Origin: Glandiceps talaboti
Taxonomy: Eukaryota; Hemichordata; Enteropneusta; Spengelidae
Assembly (NCBI RefSeq): GCF_964340395.1
Contig: NC_135553.1
Location: 11,486,001-11,550,000 of the forward strand
Direction of reading: 5' to 3'
DNA: 64,000 bases
Below are positions 51,795 to 64,000 of the stretch, piece after piece. The notes under the pieces are model-generated. The model was not told the DNA's origin, ran no database searches, and saw only the letters and a program-made list of their open reading frames with translations. Made by a program: the position numbers and the translations under genes. Numbering within the stretch: position 1 is the first letter of the stretch; each line of letters begins with the position of its first letter.

Positions 51795-52260
51795 TCATTT
51801 CCGAACTTGTTTATTACCAAACATACAGAATACTTAAGCAAGGGGTTTACACAATTGACCATCTTTTAGTTTCTTGTCAACCAGTGATTTGCTGTCTATT
51901 TCTGTTTAGAAGATGCAGTAATGTTCTGTTCTGTGGATCGTCATAAAATGTTGCCACTTTGTCATCTCCCGATATCTAATGTGATACATCTGGCTACCAA
52001 AATGGAGCATTAGCACTGGCGTCTTCAAGCTATGCATCATTGCTTAATCGACATTAATATCCCTTTTTACCACGTCGTCATATTTGACCCTGCTATATAA
52101 TCACCCAGATTGTCTGTGCAGATAGCTGTTGAGATTGATAATTAAGATGTTGTTTTGTTATGTGTCTGTACGTCAACGAACAAACCTCCAACCTCCAACC
52201 TCAAACACTTGGCATGTGAATCATGTTCCCACGTCATCAGACAATGGTGTAATTCGGTTT

Positions 52261-55200
52261 AATTTTTTATGAAAGTGTGCTAATCACCTGAGAACAAATG
52301 TCACTCATATCCTTCACCGTCCCTTGAGTTACCTCAGCATGATATTCCATACTTCACTACAATGAATTAGCTACATCCCTAATAGGAAAACGGTAGATCG
52401 TGTTGTTTTTCCGAGTTATATTCCATCAAAATCGTCCATACAGCGGCACAATTTCTCCTTGGTTTTCAGCTCAATTAAGATTGATCTTCAATGATGATTA
52501 GATACCAAATAAAGGTAATTTGAGTGGAAATACAATATGCCCCAGGTGGTGTTCAGTCCCACGTGATAGACGGACCGCGTTCAGTCGTCCAGTCCCATCA
52601 TATCTACCTTCAAGCTACACGTTTCATTTGAAGATTCATGACTGTGATATCACGACTATTTCATCGACATTCATGATCAGAAGTAAATTCGTTCAAAAGC
52701 GATGTAGTTATCGCTTTCGTGATATTTTAGTGCGAGGATAACAATTGAGACCCAGGGACACTATTCTAAGTGTTTAACAAGACGTTTTCCACTGCAGCGT
52801 ACTTACTATAGCAGCGAAGATGGAACTATATTTAGATAATAAGATTTCATGTATACGTAATTGGAAGTTGTTCAGCTAAATACATTTTCAATGTAAACCA
52901 GGATTGGTGAGGAAGATGTTAACGAGAATGAATTAGCCGTGTTGTTGGCCATCTTGTTAACCGCAGTACAAATATACGACGTCTACATTTTCTTCCAACA
53001 TGCACCTATCCAAGGTACAAATATACAAAGAGCAAATCTCTCCCCATTAACTCCTACATATGTCTAACAAGTTCTACCGTACCCCTGTCACATCTTTAAC
53101 GTAATGACTTTGAAATTAACGATCCCTTTTTTTCCTGCTATGCACCGAGCTCGAACAACCTTACATTTGTGAATCAGCATCTAGGTCATATTTTGACTTT
53201 CTATCTGGCTTATTACTGCCTTCAGAAATTTATGAATAGTATAATAATGTATTCGTCTATTTTTTTCAATTATTGACTCGAGAAAACAAAAGCACAAAAT
53301 GCTCAAGGTAAGACATAAATGTTGCAAAGTATAAACATTGTAATCTTGTATGTCAGTACCTTCTGGTACTCAAATACTCTACTTTTCACATCATCTAATA
53401 CCTGGCCGATTCATTATAGTATAATATCCCGTTTTAATCGAAGTGTAACAAATAATAATCTAGCCATGATTCTGGCAGTTTGAACCTATTAGTCAAATCA
53501 CAAAGAATGACGACATAAATCACAAAGAATGACGACATATATAATCCTTATGCTCAGTCAATTGAGTGTATTTACTAGTTTTGTTTTAACACTGGGGTAG
53601 CTGCAGTGTATCATCCATACGTTAGGATTTCGATAGTTGTTCCTAGGATTACCATACAAATTGACAATTTCAAGGATCCATTATTTTTGCATGTGTATAT
53701 TTGCATTGCAACTGTGTGAAACATGCCCATTCAATAGTGGGTGTATTAGCCTAATCTGTTCTCGCTGAAAATTTTTTCCAATGGATAGAGCTGTTATTTA
53801 ACGGATTGGTCCCTTCAATTCCTGTTATTATATACATTTACCAATATACATGGCAGAGGCACTACGTGACGTAGTAACCAGCGTCTATTCAATCATGTGG
53901 TTTCCACTTCTCAACAACATATACCTGATGTGATGAATGCATAAAATGGAACATTTCTTGTAACCAAGGAAACTATTTCCAACCTTAATCAATGACACAT
54001 AGCCTTTACAGATAAGTATGCTGTTTGGATTAGACGAGATATCAAGTTATATAAGACTGGCTAAAAGGTTTTATGTTAGGAAAAGTACAATGAAGATAGT
54101 TAATAATTAGTGGTCGATATTATCCATGAGTATTACAGAAACAGGTTGAAATCGTGAATATCTTTGAGAGTGTAGATTTTTGGGTGCGGACCAAAATTCA
54201 ATTTGATTTGATCTATCGTGTATACAACTATATTTCCCTACAGGTGATGCAGTACTTTTCACGGTGTACGATATTACAAGTACGTTATTGCATCCAAAAA
54301 AAAACATTTTCAAAAAAACATTCCAGTTGCGGCTCGTGCAGCTTTAATGTTTAGTTTGCGTGTGACTGACCTTTTTGTCCACAGACCTTGATAGCATCTT
54401 TCCCCTACAACGTAAAGTTAGTAACAAAATAGGCTAGAAGTTACGTTTGACGTGCATAAATGGATTGTTGTTATCCCTAAAAGAATGACTTCTTACAAAA
54501 CACGTTATGCATGCATGTGACATTTCTGACTTTCTGGACTGTTAAAAAAAGACTACCGCGAGTCCTCCAAACATCAAATGGTTCAACTGCTACTTCGTAA
54601 ATTTCGCTTTATACGGAATACATACAAATAGGGAACCCCTTTGGATGGACATTGTTACACGTTTTTTTAAATAAATATAAATAACTCTGTCTTCATCGTT
54701 TGATATTTAAAAGCGTCAGATATGCCATCTATAGAGGTGGGTAAATCCCAAACGGCCATTGATTTATATCTTGAGGGCCACTTTACAAAGAAAAATCGAA
54801 AATGATAAAAGGTAAATTTTCGATTCGCTACTAACAAATTACTTCGACGTCTTAACCAGTTTTAAGAACTTTCTGAAGGTATGAAAGCGTATTCGATCCG
54901 AACACCTTGAGCAACGTCTCCCTTTCTATGTTTCTAAAACTATAGATATTACTGTTTATATCATTAATCAAAGCGCCTCTGCCCACTAAACCTTTCAATT
55001 TTCCGCTTTTACAACACGTCTTTTGTTGTCAAAATATCACATTTACGTCAAAATCCCTTTCCAACAGTTTCAGATTAAAGTAAAGTATGCGAAAGATTCA
55101 AGCATCGTAAATCAAAACACATTTATGGCCATGACACTGTCGAATGTTCCTACAGCATAAAATAGCAAAATCGCCCTGTCTATCCCAATCGCCATAACAT

Positions 55201-55802
55201 GAAACTTTACTCAAATTTCCACGCAAAACATTAACTGAATATCAAGAGTATTAACAGTACAGGTCCTGTTACATGTTTTTTACTGTTATGAGATGCTCAA
55301 AATATCCACCCTAGGCGCAAGAAGATTAGCATAATAGTCTGTATTATTAGCTTGTTCAAATTGGATAGAGAGGCGCCAGATACGATGTTGCTGATGGCAA
55401 AATTAGACCTCTGTGGCCTTCTCTTTCTGAATTTGCTTTAATCTGTAGATATTTAACAGAGAAAATAAGAACGCTGCCAAGGATACTGCATGTACGTTGT
55501 CTTGTCCACCGTGTCAATTGTTCCAAAACGTAACAGCTATGAACGAAGCACGAATGCCTTAATTACACCAATATGCGCCTGATCTGTAACTATCTTCGCA
55601 ATCTGATTGGTTGAGAGAACTGCTGCAGACATCCCGCTGTATGTTGTTAACGTACTTATCCTCTGGTAGAAGTTGTTCTTTGTAAAGAAAAGAATGAAAA
55701 CTTGTTTGGCGTTTTTCATCAAGATTCAAGAGCGAAAGTGTGTGTGTGAGTAATACCTATACAGTATCGCTGCTATGAACACCATCTCAAGTATGACCAG
55801 AT
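52261..55802. other. Unassigned spacer after unit 3
   Basis: Similarity to unit 1 fades after about 52250, and the sequence to 55802 holds no recognised gene. Small features are a 22-base tandem duplication at 53495-53538 and a short hairpin with AATCGAAAAT at about 54795 and its near complement at about 54820. It could be the rest of unit 3 diverged beyond visual recognition. Confidence 0.4.
53495..53538 (+). repeat. 22-base tandem duplication, two perfect copies
   Basis: AAATCACAAAGAATGACGAC plus AT is repeated twice without change, which marks it as recent. Confidence 0.95.
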
Positions 55803-56683
55803 CTAAAATGAATTCGATAAAGGCAAAGTCTTTAGATTTTCGTTACTGCACACAATGATTGTTGGAATGCAACAGAACATAGGCGAGTAGATATGTTTGA
55901 AGTATATACCAAATTTAATTGAATATGAAGATATAGCCTAATCAATAAAAATTGTTACTTATGTAAATGACTTATTAAAACTAAAAGCTATGTCACCAAG
56001 CTTTTCAGAACATATGCAATTAACTATGTTAAAGTATGTACCAAATTATATTGAATTGGAAAAATGCATTCTTAGATATAGGCTAATTACTGAAAATCTT
56101 TCATTATACAAATGACTCATTAAAACTAAGATTTACAGCAATAAGCTTTATGAGACATGTGCACCCCTGTATCATAAATGAATCTACCAAATTATGTAGA
56201 ACTTTAAGCTTGTACTCTTCATATATAGCCTCATTACTGAAAATCGTTAATTATACAAATGACTCATTAAAAGTGAAAGACATCAACACAGTTCTCATGA
56301 CGTGTGCTATATTTTGTTTGAAGAATGTTCCAACTTATATATAAAATTTGTCACTTTTTTATCATCGATTTATATATTATTGTACTTATTGAAATGAAAA
56401 AACTGATTTCACACTCTTCATCAGTCACAAACAGCAAGTAGGATATCGATTTGATCTTGATTATTATCTTCAATCTCCATGTAAGTGAACGATGGTCCTC
56501 TTTATTCTAGTCCTATCATGATGAAGAATAGTGGTGGTATAACCCAAACGTTCATATGCACACTTGGTGACATATTGTGCAGGGCATTATGTTATAATTT
56601 TTTGACGAGTCGCCTTCATAGATGTCATTTTTACCTTCAGTAGGGGAAGGTTTTATACTAGGAATGAAAAGTCTGTATGTGCG

Positions 56684-56716
<33 letters not shown>

Positions 56717-57290
56717 TTCTGTCTGTCTGTGTCATCGTTTTCTCAAAACCAGCTGGCTCAATTGAAACGAAATTCAGTGCACATGTTTTTTAGGGTTATG
56801 GCTAGAACTGACTAGGTTTTGGTAAACATAATTGCATATTTAAAGGTTTTCGGTAATTATGATATATCTTTAAAAGGCACACTTCAAAATCAATATAATT
56901 TGGTACATACATTGATTATAACAAAGTGCATGTATCGTATAAAATGTGATAATATAGCTTTCACTTCTAATGAGTCATTGACTTAAATAATGATTTTCAG
57001 TAATTAGATGGATATATTTGAAGATTGCAAGAGTCAGGTTCTATATCTTTTGGTACATATATTCATGATACAAGGGGGCACATGTCTTATGAGGCTTATT
57101 GATGTAACTCTTAGTTTTAATGAGTCATTTGCATAATTATCTATTTTTAGTAATTAGGCTAAATCTTTAAAACAAATTCTTTAATTCAATTTGGTACATA
57201 CTTCAAACATAACTAATATGCGTTCTGTTGCATTCCAACATTTGTTGTGTGTAGCAACGAAAATCTAAAGACTTATTAAATCCAGATTAA
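55803..57290. repeat. Large fold-back: inverted arms built from octamer-containing monomers
   Basis: The left arm (about 55803-56345) and right arm (about 56810-57290) are inverted copies. The outer words AAAGTCTTTAGATTTTCGTT (55825) and its counterpart AACGAAAATCTAAAGACTT (57257) pair, as do AATGATTGTTGGAATGCAAC and GTTGCATTCCAACATTTGTT. Each arm contains about three monomers spaced 147-152 bases, with an ATACAAATGACTCATTAAAA core or its complement. These are the same monomer family as 23345-23960. The centre (about 56350-56810) holds a (GTCT)n run. The whole could fold into a hairpin of several hundred bases per arm. It is either a fold-back transposon or an inverted duplication of a satellite. 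Confidence 0.75.
56684..56732 (+). repeat. (GTCT)n microsatellite in the fold-back centre
   Basis: About eleven GTCT units with one TTCT interruption, placed between the inverted arms. Confidence 0.95.
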
Positions 57291-57298
57291 ATCATTTT

Positions 57299-57455
57299 AA
57301 TTCATAAAACAATTTTATCATGGCTTCCTACTTGAAAAATTAATGTCAAACAACATATGCCAAGTCCTTGTTTGTATCTCAATATACTGTGGTCAACATT
57401 GTTTCCCGTTGATTTTTTTCAAGTGTGAAGCCATGATAAAATTGTTTTATAAATT
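57299..57455. mobile_element. Small inverted-repeat element beside the fold-back
   Basis: The word starting AATTCATAAAACAATTTT at 57299-57336 and the complement of 57418-57455 agree over 38 bases with few mismatches, around an 81-base centre. Total length is 157 bases with no frame. Adjacent to the larger fold-back, it may be part of it or a separate MITE. Confidence 0.55.
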
Positions 57456-58310
<855 letters not shown>

Positions 58311-58660
58311 TCAAGGTAACGCAGGCGTGCTAATACACACACAAAATTAACTGCACAAGGCCATATCTAGTTATTTTCTCTTGCTGTCCCATTGCCACTC
58401 TGTCGTCAGCTGTATTTGTTTACCTGTGCTTTATTGATCGTACTTATAATCACACGGGTATAAAACAAACAGTGATAACAGAAAGTCTTTATATTAGAAA
58501 AGAAATTTGTGCCAGATTAAAGAAGGTTAGCGAATGATACACGTTATCCAGTATACTGTATAATTATGATATAAGAGAATCAAAAGGTCGTGATATCTGG
58601 CGATTGTGTGTGTCTTTCTGTAATGAGAACACACGGGATGTGTACCAGACACCTTAATAT

Positions 58661-59021
58661 TTGATTAACCATCATATTTCATTTATAGTGGATAAACGTT
58701 ACGAGTTGATCTTACCTTTCTTTCAGAAAACCAATAAAAATGTCACCCCTGTAGTTAAATTATTGTTTATGGGGAGAGGTTGTTTGTTTTTTTCCTTTAA
58801 CAATAATGTTGTGCAAGAATTTATTTCTCTCTTGGTACTATATATGGAAGAAAAACAAATTTGCTATCCTTGTTTTCATAAATACATTAAGAGAACGGGG
58901 GTTCAGTAGTGCTATCAGAATGATAAATAGTCAGGAATGTTATTCCAGGAAAGGCTTGGTGCGGGAGCTAAATGCATGTATTAACTCTATAGAAATGACC
59001 TTAGGTCTAAAGCAAACATAA
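58661..59021 (+). pseudogene. Probable LINE polymerase C-terminal remnant, frame-shifted
   Basis: Two overlapping frames (58661-58909 and 58806-59021) together resemble the tail that follows the reverse transcriptase in many invertebrate LINEs. The first gives VKLLFMG and NNNVVQEFISLL. The second gives WYYIWKKNKFA, FINTLRERG and AIRMINSQE. The Y-Y-I-W-K motif followed by F-I-N-x-L and a basic segment is the main clue. The switch of frame near 58840 implies a one-base indel. No upstream catalytic motifs remain. The assignment rests on pattern memory and is tentative. Confidence 0.4.
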
Positions 59022-61403
59022 CCCAAGGCGAACAAGGAAACAGTATCCTTAACTAATAAATAGCTATTGTGTTAAGACCATAGCACATAATTTCGAAAGG
59101 GTTCCAGGGTTCTTTCCAGTACTTACATGTCCTGACTGAATTTACATTTATGAGTTTTTACTATATCTAATATGTTCCTTGTTTCTATCTTATTCATTAG
59201 ATATGGCAGCATCGGCAGTAATATTTTAAGTTGTTATTTTGATGTAAATATTTTAACATGATGGTAAATATAAATGCACCGGATACTAAATTACCCATAA
59301 AATAATCCCGAACAGACCAGGAAGGTCATGTGTTAGCTTGATGATTGTGCAATCATCGTCAAGGATACGTGGTGTAGTCTGTAGCATAGGTCCCAATATT
59401 CGCTTAAAGCAGAGGACAAAATGCATTGATATAATAAAGTAAACGTCATTAATAATCTAATCTGGGTCGCCACAGAGTGAAAGCATTGGTTAAGTAATCA
59501 TGAAGGGGCTCAGTAACTACGACTGTAGTAATACTCAAATCCGTTGCAGTCAACAAATTATATATGTCATACTGTCATTTTGTTCCATATAAATTCATGA
59601 TGAGAACTCTACCAGTTAGTAGACATAATGCAAAGATGCTTCAGTACCTCAAATAACATAAGACTATTTCAATATAAATTCACTATATTTGATAAAAACT
59701 TGGATGTTAAACGAGATCAGATGTGTTGGTTTTATTCACTTTCAACTATCCCTACGGAGATGGCATTGATTAGAATGTATGCGGAAATGACGCACAGGCC
59801 TTGATGACGAACTTCCGTTAACCGAGATATTGTTGACTGCTTTTATTGCTATACACTTACTATAACAATAGAAAACACTGGACAACAATAAAAAGGTTGC
59901 TAGCAAGGTCTATACGTCACCTCTGCCTAAGTTCTGATCGATGCCAGCTCAATACTAGTATACTGATAAGTGAAAGTGAACGAAACCAACGCATTTCCTC
60001 TCATTTGACTTCCAAGTGTTTATTATACATTGTGAATTTACAAGGGTATCATTTTCCTGTAAAGGTTCACGTTAAAGGATGTAGTGATACATAAGATTGT
60101 GTTGTACCCGAAAGCGTAGCTGGGTTATTATCGAGCTTATAGATTATATACAGTGTTATGTGGAATATTCAATACCTTTATTAATGATTAACAACTCTTG
60201 TTATCATTATTAATCATAGATAAGGTGTTTTTTCTGCAGGTCCCATTCCATTCAACAAGGAAAGATGACATTTTGCTTGAAGTAATTACTCAAAACTTAA
60301 ATTATGAAAGTCATAAATGTTTTATCAAATTCTAGATAAGCACACACCATAAAGATTATTGCATAGCACATAGATACTGGCAATTTTAAATCGCTGTAAG
60401 TCACCATGATGGATGTCTGTGCAATACAACTTGGGAAGTAATCCTAGAAATCTGATATTTAATCTATCGAAAGTATGAAAGGTTATTTTGATGTGAGTCA
60501 TTGTGTACGAATTCAACGTTGTAGTTGAAACTCTGAATGGACAGGAGCTAGTATACTGCTCTGTGAATAGACTTGTGTGTGCGAGCTCCGTGTAACTACT
60601 CGGCTTAATTGAGTGTATCGGGTAAATTCTAGTCATAAAATGACCACTAGCATTCTTATCATAAACATACCCACGTTGTTCAGTTGGTATCCAGCTGGGT
60701 AATTACGGTCAGGTTGTAATCATATCTGTGTACACATGCTATTTCAAGATTTGACAGTTGGGAACTTTCACATTGTATATACAAAATTGAATATTTCTTT
60801 ACTGATCCCACGAACATTAGACTCACTCTTATTTCAGTGATCTTACAGATTTGTCATGATTTTATAATAACTTGGACCAAGTAGCTAGGAGTTAAGCAAA
60901 TGTCATAATCCCACTTTTACAACACACTTTTAATGGTTACATAAGACTAGATATTCACTGTCACAGAGCTGTCTGTTGACCACCTTATATCTGAAACAGG
61001 TTTTTTATAAGAAGTGGTCTTCTGTTGCTTTGGCAACATCAAGTCACGTTTTATGACTAATGTCTACCCAATACAATCAATTTAGTCTGACAAGTAAGGC
61101 AAAACCTCCCACACACCAGCCTGTCCAGAGCTGTAGTAGTGACCGTTTCGCGACGAATCATGTTTCTCAAATACACGAAAAAACATTTCACCCACGCATG
61201 CGTATCAGCCAACATTTGAGCTTTGAATGACATTGTACATATACTTAGACAACGTTATGTCGTCGTAAGGTATACGGAGTCTAACGCAAGGAAACATTTC
61301 GAATTGTTTGATCGTACTTGTAAGTCAAACCCTTCGTTATACAATTTTATTTGTAATGATGTTAATTCCATTGATTTTGTGTTTTAGGGCAAGCGCCTAG
61401 AAT

Positions 61404-61416
61404 CCCCCCCCCCCCC
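61404..61416 (+). repeat. Poly-C tract
   Basis: Thirteen consecutive C, similar to the tract at 43575-43584 and likewise preceded by GAAT or AGAAT. Confidence 0.95.
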
Positions 61417-61613
61417 TTACACAAATTGGCTAAATCATTGATAGCTTAGAAATGCATTACGCACGGTGGTCCGCGCTTGGAAACACAATTACAATATGTT
61501 GCATTGTTGGTGTATATATTTTCAGATATATGTGTTGCGTATTTCATATCTCAGTTTTGCTATGATATATTTACCACTTTCGTGAGTAAAGTTGATAAAT
61601 GTATTGTTCACAT

Positions 61614-61632
61614 ATACACACACACACACACA
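61614..61632 (+). repeat. (CA)n microsatellite
   Basis: About nine CA units followed by a purine-rich AAAGGGAAAGAAAAAG stretch. Confidence 0.93.
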
Positions 61633-64000
61633 AAGGGAAAGAAAAAGAAGGAGACAGTCGATTACACATTATCTTTTGGCGGAGAAAAACTCAATTATAG
61701 TTTGAGTATACGTCTTTTGAACTTAACAGTTTTTTTGCCTCGCAGCCATTAGGGTATGTACAAGAAAAAGGTGAATGGCAGCTGTGAATAATTGATGAAT
61801 ATCTCAGAACTCTGGCACCAGTAAATTTGTTTCAAACATAAGCCTGCAACACGTAAACTTATAGCTCATCTACGAAAAAAAACGTTCGCATGGACATGAA
61901 ACCGATCAACGAGATACTATACTGGTCATCGTGAAATATTGCTGTTGCAGCTGCTAATATTATTCTAGTAATACTGACAGATTCCAAGTGTCAGATTCAG
62001 TAATTTACGATACAATGAGTTATTTTTCATCACGAGAATACCTTAATAAGTATGATGTTCGAAAGGTACCTGTAAACCCCCGCCGAGAGACATTTCTATC
62101 ATCTGTTGTAGCGACATCTATTTTAGCTCCGGGGATTTTTATTCCTTTGAGACCAGGTGTTGCTTCAATCTATATCAATCTAATTTGAAAAGTTATTCCC
62201 ATACCATTTCCGTTATCATTTACATTGATACTATCATAATTATTTGATGTACTTGGTGTGCCTAAATACACTCACGGAGGTGGTATTAATCTTACTGTCT
62301 AGCTGTCTGTCCGTACCTGTTCAATCTCACATTTTGTAAATGAAGACATGTTGCCTCTATAATGAATGCAAAGGACATTGTAAGAGTACACCCTCTGGGA
62401 TTTCCTTGAATTGGAGGAGATAGCTAGCGAATGCTGTAGTAGTGTTGTCTGACCTATTATATGCTTCATAAATTTGCAGAAACCCCTTCATGGTATTGTG
62501 AAGTGTGCAAAGTATATCTAATAAGACAACTTGTGAGTATAGTGTAAAAGAAATTTTGAAACGTATAATAGTGGCCTGTGAGTGGACATCATCTTTACGT
62601 ATTAATAAAACTTACGTCATTAATGTATTCTCAATGGTGACGTCACAGTATGATCTGTTATTATTTATTTATCTATCTACCCATCTATGAAACAAAGCCG
62701 ACAGAGACTTAAGTGGCGATATAATAGATTTATATTTTCTATCAGAAATGAAAGATTAACATCCAAAATGGTCCAGATAGTGGAAGGTATAGTAGGAGGA
62801 CTACTACGCTCTATGTATGTAACACAAGGTAAAACCTTGTAAAATGTGTCTCAATGATTCATAGTTGAATCATGTACATTTGTATGATTACATGTAATAT
62901 GATTTAAAATGAAATAGATATAAAGTCCATTTCTGTAATCCTATCTCACCCCTGACTGTTTCAACTCAAGTGTCAGTGTTACAGATTCATACAGTTATTG
63001 TTTTCAGTAAAATCGTATATAAATAATCGAATGTGTTAGTAGGATAACGTGAAGCAGGCAGTGGGGTTTTTTTCGAGTCGATAATAAACTCTCCGTGGGA
63101 GCTACAAGTACATGTATACACTTGCGACACTGTTTTAAAAATAGACACGTGTATTGCCATCCGTACATACTGTCCTTCAAGTGGCAAATTCTGTTCAGCT
63201 ATGCACATAGTTGAGATATTCTGCATGATGTTTTTTTACAGTCATTGAAGAAATGTTTGTTTTCGTATTCGTCAAATTTAGGGTAAAGTTCAAATATTCA
63301 GTTCATTGTTGATAATCATATAGTTGTAATGCTTTCGGATGACCAATCCCATGTCATTGTTAATTAATATATTTTTAGGAAAAGAATAAAATATTGTTGG
63401 AGGAGCCAGAAAACAAAGATATTATATATCATTCAAGTACCCGTTTATGGGTTTTCATAGTGCTTCGTATTTTTTAGTAGAATAACGCCTTGAACTTTAA
63501 TCGCAATGTTCTAATCACACTCTCGATATGTACTCAGGGGAATGTATAACATAGTTGTATTATCAAGAGATTCAAACCTAATTTTCACGGTTTAATGGTG
63601 ATTATTGATACATGCATTGCCTGGCCTTGACTATCTTCTGTTAGGGCATACATCCAGGACATAAACTACTTTCATTAAAATAACCCCAACGGAAGGTCTC
63701 GTGAAAGCTTAGGTTGTAAGGATACGGCAATCGTCTTATGAGGTTGGGTTTTCCATGCTGGGTCAAATGTGATGGCTGGGCAGAATTGCTTAGTATTGGC
63801 AGTTTGTCTTTGAAATGATTTGACCGTTTGTTATTATCTATTCAGCTCTGCGGTAATGTGACTCGTTAATTTCGTTGCTTTTTTTAATTTTCATTGCTCT
63901 ATTTCTCAAAATAAAAACTGTTTGAATATTTTGAGTGACATTCTCATGTCTGTAATCGTATTACAATTATTATGATGTGCGACTTAATCAAACGATTACC

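Larger units (their letters stand above)
37020..52260 (+). repeat. Tandem segmental duplication, unit 3
   Basis: This copy follows unit 1 from about 2340 to about 12250, with the last clear shared words near 52130-52245 against 12160-12240. Beyond 52260 I found no convincing continuation of unit 1, so either the copy is broken there or the remainder was replaced. Its own insertions include 37500-38480 and 38610-38940 (absent from units 1 and 2), a C-rich insert at 43500-43925 and about 48100-48350. At the start it shares the CTCTAATACAAACATTTGAG word with unit 2, which suggests units 2 and 3 are the closer pair there. No gene is recognised. Confidence 0.8.
59022..64000. other. Unassigned AT-rich DNA to window end
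   Basis: No gene, transposon protein or large repeat was recognised. Small features are a CA run at 61614-61632, a run of 13 C at 61404-61416 and scattered short AT-rich palindromes. The frames of 60-100 codons here show no domain signal. I found no convincing match to units 1-3. Confidence 0.4.

Noticed and set aside
51716-51946. 76-codon frame starting with methionine-tyrosine-valine-cysteine repeats
   Set aside because: The start is the GTAT microsatellite, and the rest has no domain and no support.
59846-60094. 82-codon frame in the terminal spacer
   Set aside because: No domain, no sister copy and ordinary composition. Frames of this size are expected by chance in 64 kb.

Overview
This window looks like AT-rich, gene-poor nuclear DNA from an animal, most likely a marine invertebrate. 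I cannot name the phylum. The evidence is the lack of any long reading frame on either strand (the longest is 130 codons), many microsatellites, and fragments of typical metazoan transposons: a CR1/L2/jockey-like LINE, a Penelope-like element with a GIY-YIG endonuclease domain, a tRNA-type SINE and several short inverted-repeat elements. I found no intact protein-coding gene, rRNA, CRISPR array or convincing functional tRNA. Nearly all short frames in the window look like chance openings in AT-rich DNA.

The main structure is a very old direct tandem segmental duplication. Unit 1 (about 2340-26850), unit 2 (about 26990-36850) and unit 3 (about 37020-52260) carry the same landmarks in the same order and orientation, with many substitutions and large insertions or deletions. 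Positions 505-830 match the end of unit 2 (36530-36830), so the window opens inside the end of an earlier copy. Unit 3 follows unit 1 from about 2340 to about 12250, and I lose the match after 52260. Unit 2 keeps both ends of unit 1 but lacks several kilobases in the middle, including the part equivalent to about 8130-13360. These differences work as a natural insertion/deletion map: for several mobile elements in unit 1, the matching place in a sister unit is an empty site.

Region by region: 1-504 nothing recognised; 505-830 end of an earlier unit; 1130-1560 a LINE fragment; 2340-26850 unit 1, with a SINE (4752-4975), a short TA-flanked inverted-repeat element (11830-12077), a LINE 3' end (14320-14950), a Penelope-like remnant with a hammerhead-like fold (15420-16165), an array of octamer-containing monomers (23345-23960), a second SINE (25535-25795) and a second short inverted-repeat element (26373-26614); 26990-36850 unit 2, with a CTATAGG-rich cluster (30258-30560) at a deletion junction; 37020-52260 unit 3, with a CpG-rich doublet (37630-37850) and a C-rich insertion (43500-43925); 52261-55802 no recognised feature; 55803-57290 a large fold-back structure made of the same monomers as 23345-23960; 58179-58308 a long TA/CA microsatellite; 58661-59021 a probable LINE fragment; 59022-64000 nothing recognised apart from small repeats.

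The most coding-like signal is a paired block at 18136-18390 and 33832-34065. It keeps an ATG, a frame-preserving indel and a stop at the same place in two diverged units, but each copy has an internal stop, so it is at best a relic exon. All homology statements come from reading the sequence by eye. Percent identities and exact borders need an alignment.
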